Shown here one piece after another: positions 9,855-18,323 of a stretch of DNA of 64,000 bases (within the stretch, counting starts at the first letter, position 1; the number at the start of each line of letters is the position of its first letter). The position numbers and the translations under genes were made by a program. The notes beneath the pieces are model-generated. The model was not told the origin of the DNA. It saw only the letters and a program-made list of their open reading frames with translations, and did no database searches. The DNA lies in contig NZ_JBBJCN010000003.1 in NCBI RefSeq assembly GCF_037622515.1, forward strand, positions 62,001-126,000. Direction: 5' to 3'. This stretch comes from Paradesertivirga superstes. Lineage in GTDB: Bacteria; Bacteroidota; Bacteroidia; Sphingobacteriales; Sphingobacteriaceae.

Positions 9855-10036
9855 TTTGATGCAAAATAGTTAAAAATGTGTTAATCCATTCTATTGTCAC
9901 AAAATTGGAAATAATATTGACATCATGAAGACAATAAAAAATGAAGAAATTAAGATCCCTTAATATCTATGCTTTACTTTTAATCTATTAAATGTAACAG
10001 AGGAAAATTATCGTTAACTTTAAAGAAACAACAATT

Positions 10037-10465
10037 ATGATAACAGTCAACCACGTTCTTTCAGGCAAACCGTCTCAAGTATTTTCCGTAAGTCCGCAAA
10101 CCACCGTATTTGAAGCACTTGAAGTGATGATGAATAAAAACATAAGTGCATTGGTTGTGATGGAAAAAAATGAACTATGCGGCATTTTCACTGAAAGAGA
10201 TTACGCCAGAAAGATCGTTCTTAAAGGGAAGTCATCGAAAGATACTCCGGTTAGTGAAATCATGACAGCAGAATTGATTACTGTTGATCCTGCAGATTCA
10301 ATTGATTACTGCATGAAGATCATGACCGAAAAACACATCAGACATTTGCCGGTTGTTCAAAACACCCAGGTGCTTGGAATGCTTTCTATCGGCGATGCAG
10401 TTAAGTCAATTATTGAGGTACAACGTTCTACAATTGAACAGCTTCAAACTTACATAAGCAGCTAA
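10037..10465 (+). CDS. CBS-domain pair protein
   Basis: A 142-residue stand-alone tandem CBS (Bateman) module: repeat one about residues 8-63 (VFEALEVMMNKNISALVVM...GIFTERDYARK), repeat two about 75-130 (MTAELITVDPADSIDYCMKIMTEKHIRHLPVV). Such modules bind adenine nucleotides or related ligands and signal energy state; no catalytic domain is attached. No signal peptide, so cytoplasmic. It is divergent from CRY-DASH and its stop codon overlaps the stop of the ferredoxin gene on the other strand by four bases. The specific partner is unknown. Confidence 0.88.
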   Translation: MITVNHVLSGKPSQVFSVSPQTTVFEALEVMMNKNISALVVMEKNELCGIFTERDYARKIVLKGKSSKDTPVSEIMTAELITVDPADSIDYCMKIMTEKHIRHLPVVQNTQVLGMLSIGDAVKSIIEVQRSTIEQLQTYISS

Positions 10466-10815
10466 GCTTTTGTTTGATCCTGTTTTTTTTTATACCAGGG
10501 TAATTCATTGAAATTCATGATAAGCCTCTCAACAGGTTTATTATTTTGAAGGTGTTCAGTTACAATTTCTTCAACATCACTCAATTGAACTCTGCTATAA
10601 AATATCCCTTCGGGATAAATAACGACAGATGGTCCTGCTTCGCAGGCCTCCATACAGCCCGTTTTTTGTGCCCTGATCTCCGTGTTCAGACCTTTTTCCT
10701 TAATCAGTTTTTTAAACTCCGCAACCAGATCCATCCCATGTGACTCGCCGCAACTAACTCTCGAACCTGCAGGGCGCTGATTCGTACAAATAAAAACGTG
10801 TTTTGAATAAAGCAT
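10462..10815 (-). CDS. thioredoxin-like [2Fe-2S] ferredoxin family protein
   Basis: A 117-residue protein of the thioredoxin-fold 2Fe-2S ferredoxin family (as in the NuoE C-terminal domain and Shethna-type proteins). Four cysteines lie where the family places its cluster ligands: FICTN near residue 10, RVSCG near 22, and TGCMEAC near 53-57. The alternation of cluster loops with VVIYPEGIFY and the C-terminal helix (DVEEIVTEHL) support the fold. It is cytoplasmic; electron partner unknown. It is convergent with the CBS gene and divergent from the TIGR01777 gene. Confidence 0.85.
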   Translation of the reverse strand: MLYSKHVFICTNQRPAGSRVSCGESHGMDLVAEFKKLIKEKGLNTEIRAQKTGCMEACEAGPSVVIYPEGIFYSRVQLSDVEEIVTEHLQNNKPVERLIMNFNELPWYKKKQDQTKA

Positions 10816-10823
10816 ATTAAAAC

Positions 10824-10831
10824 CAAAAATA
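10824..10831 (-). promoter_or_regulatory. putative -7 box for the 2Fe-2S ferredoxin gene
   Basis: The minus strand reads TATTTTTG, matching TAnnTTTG, 9 bases before the ATG at 10815. Confidence 0.35.
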
Positions 10832-10852
10832 CATATTAGAGTTTAGAAGACT

Positions 10853-11764
10853 ATGAGCAAAACAGTTTTAATAACCGGAGCAAGCGGACTGATTGGAAAA
10901 CCACTGACCCAACGCATGCTCGAAAAAGGTTTTACTGTTCATCAGCTGAGTCGGAATCTTTCAAAATCAATCGATGGGGTTAAAATTTTCAAATGGAACA
11001 TTTCCCAAATGAAAATAGATGTGAAATGCATTGAGAATGTTGACGCTATTATAAACCTGGCAGGCGAGGGTATAGCAGATAAAGCCTGGACTCATAAACG
11101 AAAGCAGCAGATAATTAAAAGTCGGACAGGATCAGTTAAATTATTACACGACGTTCTTAAAGAGCACCCAAATCATACAGTTAAGACATTTATTTCACCA
11201 TCTGCAGTTGGCCATTATGGTGACAGGAACGATGAGATTTTAACAGAAGAAAGCGAACCTGGAACTGATTTCCTTTCTAACACCTGCCTGGCATGGGAAC
11301 GAGCAGCTGACAAGATTGAGAATTTAGGCTTAAGACTTATAAAGTTAAGAACCGGGTTTGTTTTATCAGACCAGGGAGGAGCTTTACCTAAAATTGCAAA
11401 ACAAATTAAACTTGGTTTTGGGGCCGCCCTTGGCAGCGGAAAACAATGGATTCCCTGGATACATATTGAAGACGTTGTGAATATATATTTGCACGTGCTG
11501 GAAAGGGAGGAAATAGAGGGTGTATATAACATGTCGGCTCCTTTTCCTGTAACGAATAAAGATTTAACAAAAGCAATTGCGAAACATTTAAACAAGCGTT
11601 TATGGTTGCCAAACGTGCCCGAATTTGTCCTGAGAATCGTTTTGGGAGAAATGAGCCGACTGGTCCTGAACAGCACGCGAACATCTGCGGAAAAAATTGT
11701 TGAATCCGGGTATAAATTTACATTTCCCGAACTCGAATATGCACTAACGGATATATATGGATAA
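10853..11764 (+). CDS. TIGR01777 family NAD(P)-dependent oxidoreductase (YfcH/SdrA-like)
   Basis: Atypical short-chain dehydrogenase/epimerase. The N-terminal Rossmann motif TGASGLIGKPL (residues about 7-17), then LAGEGIADKAWT and SPSAVGHYGDR typical of the TIGR01777 group, and a C-terminal DUF1731 segment (about 250-300, PNVPEFVLRIVLGEMSRLVL). Length 303 is normal. The reaction catalysed is not established for the family. Its last 8 bases overlap the start of the photolyase gene in another frame, so the two are translationally coupled; family members are often found next to photolyase genes, suggesting a shared light or DNA-damage context. Confidence 0.9.
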   Translation: MSKTVLITGASGLIGKPLTQRMLEKGFTVHQLSRNLSKSIDGVKIFKWNISQMKIDVKCIENVDAIINLAGEGIADKAWTHKRKQQIIKSRTGSVKLLHDVLKEHPNHTVKTFISPSAVGHYGDRNDEILTEESEPGTDFLSNTCLAWERAADKIENLGLRLIKLRTGFVLSDQGGALPKIAKQIKLGFGAALGSGKQWIPWIHIEDVVNIYLHVLEREEIEGVYNMSAPFPVTNKDLTKAIAKHLNKRLWLPNVPEFVLRIVLGEMSRLVLNSTRTSAEKIVESGYKFTFPELEYALTDIYG

Positions 11765-13073
11765 AAAGCCAGTTGTCAATATCTTCTGGTTCAGAAGAGA
11801 TTTAAGACTGCAAGATAACGCAGGTCTGTATTATGCACTGCGATCCGGCGTTCCAGTTCTACCTCTATTTATATTCGACAGAAATATCCTGGATAAACTC
11901 GAGGATAAGAACGATGCAAGGGTTACATTCATCCACCAGGCACTTAGCGAACTTAATTGCACCTTAAAAACATATCATTCTTCGGTGCTGGTAAAATACA
12001 GTTCACCGTCCGATGCCTTCAAAGAGCTTTTAAAACAGTTTAACGTTCAGGAAGTCTTTACAAATAACGATTATGAACCTTATGCCCGAAAAAGGGATTC
12101 GGATGTGGCCTCTATTTTAGAAAAACATGAAATAAAATTTAATCGGTTTAAAGACCATGTCATCTTTGAAAAATCAGAAATAGTGAAAGATGACAGCAGT
12201 CCATACACCGTTTTTACCGCTTATAAACGAAAATGGGTTCAAAGCCTGCAAGCCGGTTTTCATTTTAAACCCTACCCTACCTTAAAATATTTTCATAACT
12301 TTTTAAACCTGCCCGGTTTAAAAATTCCTGAATTGTCGGAAATCGGATTTAAAAGAAGTCTGATTGATATCCCGTCAGCGACATATCTGCCAAAGTTGGG
12401 CAGTTACGCCGACCTGCGTGATTATCCTGCTATTGATGGAACTTCCCGGATTGGCATACATCTCCGCTTTGGCACAATCAGCATAAGGGAGGTAGCTGCC
12501 GATGGCAGTCAACTCTCCTCTGTGTGGTTGAATGAATTAATCTGGAGAGATTTTTACAGTATGATATTATGGCATTTCCCGGAAACGGAAACCCATGCTT
12601 TTAAAAAAGAGTTCGACACGATTAACTGGCGAAACGACGAACAGGAATTTGCAGCATGGTGCGAAGGAAAAACCGGTTACCCTATTGTTGATGCCGGCAT
12701 GCGCCAGCTAAATGCTACCGGATGGATGCATAACCGCGTTAGAATGATTGTTGCCAGTTTTCTGTGTAAGCATCTTTTAATTGACTGGCGCTGGGGCGAA
12801 GCATACTTTGCACGCAAGTTGCTCGACTATGACATGGCAAGTAATGTTGGAGGCTGGCAATGGGCTGCCGGTACCGGGAACGATGCGGCACCATATTTCA
12901 GAGTATTTAGTCCTGATTTACAAACAAAAAAATTCGACCCGCAACTTAATTATATAAAAAAATGGATCCCCGAATTTGAAGATCCATTTCTATATCCTAA
13001 GCCCATTGTTGAGCATAAATTTGCAAGAGAAAGAGCATTAAAGGCTTATAAATTGGTCAGACATCCTGCATAA
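11757..13073 (+). CDS. phrB: deoxyribodipyrimidine photolyase, class I (CPD photolyase)
   Basis: Light-driven FAD enzyme that splits cyclobutane pyrimidine dimers in DNA. The 438-residue protein begins WFRRDLRLQDNAGL (photolyase N-terminal domain) and has the FAD-binding C-terminal domain with WLNELIWRDFY, GYPIVDAGMRQLNATGWMHNR and DYDMASNVGGWQWAAGTG, the classic class I signature including the tryptophan-rich lining. Starts at an ATG overlapping the end of the TIGR01777 gene (ATGGATAA). It is convergent with the FKBP lipoprotein gene, whose stop lies 17 bases away, without a visible hairpin between them. Confidence 0.95.
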   Translation: MDKKPVVNIFWFRRDLRLQDNAGLYYALRSGVPVLPLFIFDRNILDKLEDKNDARVTFIHQALSELNCTLKTYHSSVLVKYSSPSDAFKELLKQFNVQEVFTNNDYEPYARKRDSDVASILEKHEIKFNRFKDHVIFEKSEIVKDDSSPYTVFTAYKRKWVQSLQAGFHFKPYPTLKYFHNFLNLPGLKIPELSEIGFKRSLIDIPSATYLPKLGSYADLRDYPAIDGTSRIGIHLRFGTISIREVAADGSQLSSVWLNELIWRDFYSMILWHFPETETHAFKKEFDTINWRNDEQEFAAWCEGKTGYPIVDAGMRQLNATGWMHNRVRMIVASFLCKHLLIDWRWGEAYFARKLLDYDMASNVGGWQWAAGTGNDAAPYFRVFSPDLQTKKFDPQLNYIKKWIPEFEDPFLYPKPIVEHKFARERALKAYKLVRHPA

Positions 13074-13090
13074 ACATCCTTCAGCTTAGC

Positions 13091-13984
13091 CTATGGCTGC
13101 GCTACATCAATAACCTTTATATCAAAGTCGAGACATGAAAAAGGAGGAATGGAAAAACTTCCGAATTGGTCTTGTCTTCCGGCCGTTCCATATCCCAGAG
13201 CCGATGGAGCTAATACCCTCATCGTTCCCCCACCTTTAATTAAAGGCAAAGCTTGTTTCCAGGCATCAATAGTTTCTGATAGGGTAAGAACCGCATTATC
13301 GGTGCCTGTTTGTTGAAATATACTTCCGTTTAAAAATTTACCGGTGTATTGAATAGTTAATATAGAATCAACATGTATAGGGCTTCCTGTACCTAATGCA
13401 GTTATTTTATAATATAAACCAGCTGAAGTTTTAGTAAAACCTGATAGGTTGTTAGACTGCATATAACTATTTATACTTGCGTCATCATAGGCTGGTATAG
13501 ATTGTTCATCAAGCAATTTAACTGTATAATCAAGTGAGGCATTTCCAGGAATAGCACCACTGCCATTTCTCCCATAAGCCAGATTGGAGGGAACGAGAAC
13601 CCGAATCTCCCCCCGGCGTTTTTTTAACACTTCCTTAATCGTTGTCCGCAGAGCTTCAGGAGTAAAGTATCCGAAAAATTGTCCTGAACCACCGTAATGA
13701 TTGGCAATAGTATCTGCATTAATATAAGTTCCGTCAAGTGAACGAACAGTGTATATCAACGGAATTTTATCAGAATAAGCAAGATCGCTACCCGTACCCG
13801 CTTTTAAAACTTTGTAATATATACCATTAGTGCCCTTTTCAAAACTTAAGTTATTCCGGCTTATATAGGATTCTATATCTTTTGCATCCAGCTCCTGGAT
13901 AGTTTCATATTCTTTTTCACAAGCTGAAAACAGGAAAAGCGCAATAAACAACAGGCAAAACGATTTATATAAATTTAATTTCAT
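13091..13984 (-). CDS. lipoprotein with two FKBP-like domains
   Basis: Exported lipoprotein. From the ATG at 13984 the signal peptide runs KLNLYKSF...LFLFSAC with a lipobox cysteine; an ATG 18 bases upstream overlaps the preceding gene and lacks the better signal start. Two FKBP-type domains follow, roughly residues 25-160 and 165-297. Each keeps the Gly-rich KGGGTMRVLAPSALGYG type strand and the W/xGW region in the second copy, but the catalytic Phe-Asp of FKBP is replaced (INAD in the first, IFQQ in the second), so peptidyl-prolyl isomerase activity is doubtful. It follows the other FKBP lipoprotein gene by 7 bases. Confidence 0.85.
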   Translation of the reverse strand: MKLNLYKSFCLLFIALFLFSACEKEYETIQELDAKDIESYISRNNLSFEKGTNGIYYKVLKAGTGSDLAYSDKIPLIYTVRSLDGTYINADTIANHYGGSGQFFGYFTPEALRTTIKEVLKKRRGEIRVLVPSNLAYGRNGSGAIPGNASLDYTVKLLDEQSIPAYDDASINSYMQSNNLSGFTKTSAGLYYKITALGTGSPIHVDSILTIQYTGKFLNGSIFQQTGTDNAVLTLSETIDAWKQALPLIKGGGTMRVLAPSALGYGTAGRQDQFGSFSIPPFSCLDFDIKVIDVAQP

Positions 13985-13991
13985 TCTATAA

Positions 13992-14465
13992 TTAATTAAC
14001 ATCTAGTAAGTCAATATCAAAATCCAGAATTGAGTTAGCTGGGATACTGCCTTGAGATTGCTGACCATAAGCATACACTGATGGTACAAACAACCTGATT
14101 TTACCGCCCTTTTGTATTAAAGGAACCCCGATCTGCCATCCCGCAATAACACCACCCAAGGTTAATTCTACAGGAGCTGTTGGCTGTGGAATAACCTGAC
14201 CTCCAAGTAAGCTTAATGAATAGGTCACAGTAACGTTAGTCGCAGTAGTGTAGGTTACTGACCCCGTTCCCGGCTCTGTAATCACATAATATACGCCGGT
14301 GGAATGTCTCTGGGCAGTTATATTATTGGCAGCTAAATAATTTTTAATCAGTTCTTCCTCTTTCTGTAATTGCTTTGCAGGATCATAAGGATCGCTTTTT
14401 TTACAAGCGGTAAAAGCTACAGATACAAACAGCAAAAACAATAACGTTTTTCTTAGATTTTTCAT
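13992..14465 (-). CDS. FKBP-like lipoprotein
   Basis: Exported lipoprotein of 157 residues from the ATG at 14465 (KNLRKTLLFLLFVSVAFTAC, lipobox ending at about Cys21; a GTG nine bases earlier is possible but less likely). One FKBP-type domain, about residues 60-155, with LTLGGVIAGWQIGVPLIQKG and RLFVPSVYAYGQ, close to FKBP in the tryptophan and YAYG positions. The Phe-Asp pair that lines the isomerase pocket is IPQP here. First gene of a two-gene operon with the double-domain paralogue; a -7 box lies directly upstream. Likely a periplasmic-side binding or chaperone protein anchored to a membrane; that is inference. Confidence 0.85.
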   Translation of the reverse strand: MKNLRKTLLFLLFVSVAFTACKKSDPYDPAKQLQKEEELIKNYLAANNITAQRHSTGVYYVITEPGTGSVTYTTATNVTVTYSLSLLGGQVIPQPTAPVELTLGGVIAGWQIGVPLIQKGGKIRLFVPSVYAYGQQSQGSIPANSILDFDIDLLDVN

Positions 14466-14473
14466 AACCGGCA

Positions 14474-14481
14474 CAAATTTA
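14474..14481 (-). promoter_or_regulatory. putative -7 box for the FKBP lipoprotein operon
   Basis: The minus strand reads TAAATTTG (TAnnTTTG) 8 bases before the chosen ATG at 14465. It supports the ATG start over the upstream GTG, which would lie inside the box. Confidence 0.45.
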
Positions 14482-14609
14482 TCTTTTTATAATTCAAAAA
14501 CTAGCGATTAACTATTTTTAACATAACGACCAAGCCTCGTCATTCGATACATTATAACCAATAATTAAAAGCGTTAAGAAATTAACAAAATTTTTCATCA
14601 AAAGCTCTT

Positions 14610-14617
14610 TATATTTG
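14610..14617 (+). promoter_or_regulatory. putative -7 box and structured leader of the outer-membrane gene
   Basis: TATATTTG matches TAnnTTTG and would give a leader of about 95 bases before the ATG at 14717. That leader contains a hairpin (ATCACGT/ACGTGAT, 14659-14677, A5 loop) followed by TTTT and a smaller GCAT/ATGC pair just before it. Confidence 0.5.
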
Positions 14618-14716
14618 CAACCTTCTGTTTAGGCATGCAGTCTATGCAAAAACAAACCATCACGTAAAAAACGTGATTTTACAGAACTATTTTTAACTGA
14701 TATTGTAATTAGTGTT

Positions 14717-15196
14717 ATGAAAAGATTTTTATTACCATGCATGATTTTGGGCCTGATGTTCACTTCAGCCTCAACAGTAAATGCTCAGTACAAAAATGCA
14801 TTAGGTGTGCGCTTAGGCGATGCCTATGGTATTACTTATAAAACATTTATCCGTCAGGGCCGTGCGCTGGATTTTATTTTAAATGTGAGAAACCGAAAAA
14901 ATGATTCTCATTTTAATTTAACCGGCTTGTATGAGGTTCACAACCCGATAAATGGTGCACCCGGATTACAGTGGTATTATGGTGGTGGTGGCTCTTTAGG
15001 AAGCATCAATTATAAGAATGATGATGACAGAGATAATGATATTTATTTAAGCCTTGATGGCGTGTTGGGATTGGATTATGTAATACCTAATTCGCCATTA
15101 AATCTTTCTTTAGATTGGAAGCCTGCTTTTGTTTTAACTCCCTACTCTGGCTTTTATGAAAGAGGCGTAGGTCTCTCAATTAGAATTATTCTATAA
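14717..15196 (+). CDS. small outer-membrane beta-barrel-like protein
   Basis: A 159-residue exported protein. Signal peptide residues 1-23 (RFLLPCMILGLMFTSAS...NAQ), then alternating hydrophobic/polar strands with Gly and aromatic residues (GVRLGDAYGITYKTFIR, LQWYYGGGGSLG, LDGVLGLDYVIP) and a C-terminal strand RGVGLSIRIIL, as in small eight-strand barrel proteins. No enzymatic motif. It is alone on its strand, with a promoter box and a structured leader. Exact family not recognised; role probably structural or in envelope stress, which is inference. Confidence 0.7.
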   Translation: MKRFLLPCMILGLMFTSASTVNAQYKNALGVRLGDAYGITYKTFIRQGRALDFILNVRNRKNDSHFNLTGLYEVHNPINGAPGLQWYYGGGGSLGSINYKNDDDRDNDIYLSLDGVLGLDYVIPNSPLNLSLDWKPAFVLTPYSGFYERGVGLSIRIIL

Positions 15197-15208
15197 GGAT
15201 AGATTTAG

Positions 15209-15266
15209 GTATCAAGTATTTAGTATCAGGTATCAAGACTGGATGCAGTTCTGATACTTGATACTA
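15209..15266. repeat. imperfect inverted repeat of GTATCAAGTATC type
   Basis: Two arms rich in the word GTATCA (15221-15236 and 15251-15266) pair with two mismatches, and a further GGTATCAAGTAT copy precedes them (15209). It lies between the convergent barrel gene and the M28 peptidase gene, so it may act as a transcription end or be a dispersed repeat. A short CACCTTT tandem (three copies, about 15294-15316) follows. Confidence 0.55.
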
Positions 15267-15326
15267 GATTTATTGTTTACTGCTGTTTTTTTCAACCTTT
15301 CACCTTTCACCTTTCACTTTTATTCC

Positions 15327-16916
15327 CTACCTGCTCTGTGGCATATCGTTGGTAATATCTACTACTGGTCTTTTATCCCGGTGCACTATATCCCAGGCAG
15401 TATAAAACACTAACTGTGCTCTTTTAGTCAATAAAGGGAAGTTAATTTTGCTTATCTCATCACTTTCTTTGTGATAATCCTCGTGCACTCCGTTAAAATA
15501 AAAAACAATCGGGATACCGTGCTTAGCAAAATTATAATGATCTGAGCGGTAATAAATCCGTTCGGGATCATTCGGGTCATTATACTTATAATCGATCTTA
15601 AGTTTAGTATAGGTTGCATTTGCATTCTCAGAAATCTGATGCAATTGCGTACTTAGTTTATCGGATCCGATCAGATAACAGTAGTCTGCACTATCCTTAT
15701 GAGCCGGGTCAACACGCCCTATCATATCTATATTTAAATTGGTGACCGTACTCGTTAAAGGAAAAACAGGATGCTGTGAATACCATTCGGATCCCAACAG
15801 ACCTTTTTCTTCACCAACTACGGCTAAAAATAAAATACTTCGACGCGGACCTTTACCCTCTTTTTTAGACCTGGAAAAAGCTCTGGCAAGTTCAAGCACA
15901 GCTGTTGTACCAGAACCATCATCATCAGCACCGTTAAATACTTTGTCGGGGCCGGTTGGGTTCATACCTACATGATCATAATGAGCAGAAACTACCAGGA
16001 GTTCATTTTTCAGATCTGAACCTTCAAGATATCCCAATACATTCACGGCTTTAACATCTTTTACTTTTTCACCGTAAGATGCTTCAAAATCAGATTTGCA
16101 CACCCTGCTTGCGGGAAGCCCGGCAAGATTAATCTCAGCACCTAGCTGATCTATGGTTTTACCTGTTTTCTGAAGAAAAATATTAGCAGTTTCAGGAGTG
16201 ATCTGAATTACATCGGGCACAACCGGAACCTTAACCTGTACCGGTTTCTTTATAGAAATAACAGCATCTGCTATATGACCGTTTAGTTGTGACAAATACC
16301 TGGTAAGATCAGGATTTACTGCAAGAATTAAAGCCGGGTGCTTAGATTTAAGGTTTTGGATACGCTTATCCGTCATTTTTGCCCAGTCTGAAGGTTCACT
16401 GGTGTTTGAAATAACAGAAACACCATTTTTTTGCGGTTCTCCTTTACCAATAATCAATACAACCTTTCCTGTTATATCAATTCCTTTGAGATCATCGTAG
16501 GCTTCGGTACTTATTCCATAGCCTGCAAATATGATTTCTACGGCTTTGATTTTCTTATCGTTTGCACTACCCCTTAAATAGAAATGCTTTAAACTTTGAA
16601 GCTGATAATTGTTAACCTGAAATTTATCGACAATAAATGAGGATTCAATGAGACCGACCTGCTGAAAATAGGATCCTTTTACCGGGGCTTTCAAACCCAG
16701 TTTCTTAAATTGACCGGCTATATAGTTCGCGGCAAGTTCAGCTCCGCGTGTTCCTGTCTCCCTTCCTTCAAATTTATCGGAAGCAAGGATGCTTAAATGC
16801 TTTCGGGCCTCTTCAGGTGTTAATAAACCTGCATACTTAATCGCGGAAGAATTTTGCGCAAAAGCATTAAAAGACAGTATTCCCGTCAGCAATAACCCTA
16901 GTATTTTATGCGTCAT
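15327..16916 (-). CDS. M28 family metallopeptidase, secreted
   Basis: Exported zinc aminopeptidase of 529 residues. Signal peptide residues 1-21 (ending NAFAQ). A PA-like insert region (about 120-250, VLIIGKGEPQ) precedes the M28 catalytic domain with SAHYDHVG (first zinc His), FNGADDDGSGTTAVLELA (bridging Asp), GEEKGLLGSEWY (catalytic Glu pair) and NIDMIGRVD. The last gene of the minus-strand cluster, 6 bases after rpiB and probably co-transcribed. Substrate unknown; family confident. Confidence 0.92.
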   Translation of the reverse strand: MTHKILGLLLTGILSFNAFAQNSSAIKYAGLLTPEEARKHLSILASDKFEGRETGTRGAELAANYIAGQFKKLGLKAPVKGSYFQQVGLIESSFIVDKFQVNNYQLQSLKHFYLRGSANDKKIKAVEIIFAGYGISTEAYDDLKGIDITGKVVLIIGKGEPQKNGVSVISNTSEPSDWAKMTDKRIQNLKSKHPALILAVNPDLTRYLSQLNGHIADAVISIKKPVQVKVPVVPDVIQITPETANIFLQKTGKTIDQLGAEINLAGLPASRVCKSDFEASYGEKVKDVKAVNVLGYLEGSDLKNELLVVSAHYDHVGMNPTGPDKVFNGADDDGSGTTAVLELARAFSRSKKEGKGPRRSILFLAVVGEEKGLLGSEWYSQHPVFPLTSTVTNLNIDMIGRVDPAHKDSADYCYLIGSDKLSTQLHQISENANATYTKLKIDYKYNDPNDPERIYYRSDHYNFAKHGIPIVFYFNGVHEDYHKESDEISKINFPLLTKRAQLVFYTAWDIVHRDKRPVVDITNDMPQSR

Positions 16917-16922
16917 AATATT

Positions 16923-17357
16923 TTAGCATGAAATCTTATCTACCCGGTTAGCATGTCTGCCACCTTCAAACTCAGTAGTTAAAAATTTCTTTGTTATAGC
17001 TTTAGCCAGATCTTCAGATACAAAGCGTGCAGGAATACATAATACATTGGCATTATTGTGTTTTCGGGCCAGTTCAGCAATTTCTTCGGTCCAGCAAATG
17101 GCAGCCCGTATTCCCTGATGTTTATTCGCAGTAATAGCTACCCCATTGGCGCTTCCGCAAACAAGAATTCCGAATTCAAATTCTCCAGACTCGACAGCAT
17201 CAGCCACCGGATGAGCAAAATCAGGGTAATCCGCAGAATCTGAGCTATAGGCTCCAAAATCTTTAATTTCAGACCTGGTTAAAAAGTCTCTTAATAATTC
17301 TTTGTATTCAAATCCTGCGTGATCTGAACCAATGGCTATAGATAAGTTTGTTTCCAT
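16923..17357 (-). CDS. rpiB: ribose 5-phosphate isomerase B
   Basis: Interconverts ribose 5-phosphate and ribulose 5-phosphate in the pentose phosphate pathway. The 144-residue protein has IGSDHAGFEYKE at the N-terminus, the catalytic CGSANGVAI with Cys67, and HNNANVLCIPARF. Length and motifs are those of RpiB/LacAB. Located between tatC (25 bases) and the M28 peptidase gene (6 bases) on the same strand. Confidence 0.95.
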   Translation of the reverse strand: METNLSIAIGSDHAGFEYKELLRDFLTRSEIKDFGAYSSDSADYPDFAHPVADAVESGEFEFGILVCGSANGVAITANKHQGIRAAICWTEEIAELARKHNNANVLCIPARFVSEDLAKAITKKFLTTEFEGGRHANRVDKISC

Positions 17358-17382
17358 GAATAATGAAAATTGAATGTATAGA

Positions 17383-18264
17383 TTATTTAGCGGAATAGAA
17401 TTCCAATTCTTTCTTTTTACGGTTTCTCTCTACCCGGGCCGAAACAATTATACTCAGCTCATATAACAGAAACAGGGGAAAGCTAACCGTTAACATTGTT
17501 AATATGTCGGGGGTAGGAGTTACAACTGCTGCAATAATTAATATAAGAACGGTAGCATATCTTCTTGAAGAACGCATAAATGCTGGTGTCATTATGCCCA
17601 GCTTCGATAATATAAATATTACTATAGGGAGCTCGAAAGTGATTCCGGCCCCAATACTTAGTGTTGCAACGGTGGATAGGTAAGAATCAATAGTTATTGT
17701 GTTTTTTATTATTTCACTAACGTTATAATTCGCTAAAAAGTTGATGGATAGTGGCGCAATAATGTAATATCCGAATAACAGCCCTGCAGTAAACAGCAGG
17801 GTGGCATAAAACACGAACCCCGTTGCAGAACTGCTTTCTTTTTCTGTTAGGCCGGGTTTAACAAAACGCCACACTTCAAAAAGAAGATAAGGAAAGCCAA
17901 GTATCAGGCCAATTAGCAGAGATGAGTTTAACTGTAAGGTAAACTGACCTGCCATTTCGGTATTAATAATGCTGAACGGAATATCTTTAATACAGAAATC
18001 AGGGCCTAAATTGAACCGTTCACTTAAAATGCACATCATTCTGTAAGTCCAGAAATCAGTCTTCTTAGGCCCCATTATTATGACGTCAAAAATGAAATCA
18101 TAATATACAAATGCAAATACAGTAAATAAAACGATGGCGATGGCAGAGCGAATAAGGTGCCATCTTAAAACCTCTATATGATCAAAAAAAGACATTTCGG
18201 ATTCAAGAGACTTTCCTCTGTCTTTAATTGTCTCTACAAGATCTTTACGTGGTTGCTCAGTCAT
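17383..18264 (-). CDS. tatC: Sec-independent (twin-arginine) translocase subunit TatC
   Basis: Polytopic inner-membrane receptor of the Tat pathway that exports folded proteins. Six hydrophobic segments are visible between residues about 35 and 270. The N-terminal cytoplasmic signature FFDHIEVLRWHLIRS corresponds to the family HLxELRxR, and FPYLLFEVWRFVKPGLTEKE is the conserved first cytoplasmic-loop region after segment two. The C-terminus is Lys/Arg rich. 293 residues, as in Bacteroidota TatC. It lies 59 bases downstream of accC and may share its transcript. tatA is not in the window. Confidence 0.95.
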   Translation of the reverse strand: MTEQPRKDLVETIKDRGKSLESEMSFFDHIEVLRWHLIRSAIAIVLFTVFAFVYYDFIFDVIIMGPKKTDFWTYRMMCILSERFNLGPDFCIKDIPFSIINTEMAGQFTLQLNSSLLIGLILGFPYLLFEVWRFVKPGLTEKESSSATGFVFYATLLFTAGLLFGYYIIAPLSINFLANYNVSEIIKNTITIDSYLSTVATLSIGAGITFELPIVIFILSKLGIMTPAFMRSSRRYATVLILIIAAVVTPTPDILTMLTVSFPLFLLYELSIIVSARVERNRKKKELEFYSAK

Positions 18265-18323
18265 CGTTTAAAAAACAAAATACCATTCTCTTTATACGAG
18301 AATGGTATCTATATGGATTTATT

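Noticed and set aside
15294..15316. CACCTTT short tandem as a functional site
   Set aside because: Only three 7-base units beside a palindromic repeat; too short to call more than low-complexity sequence.
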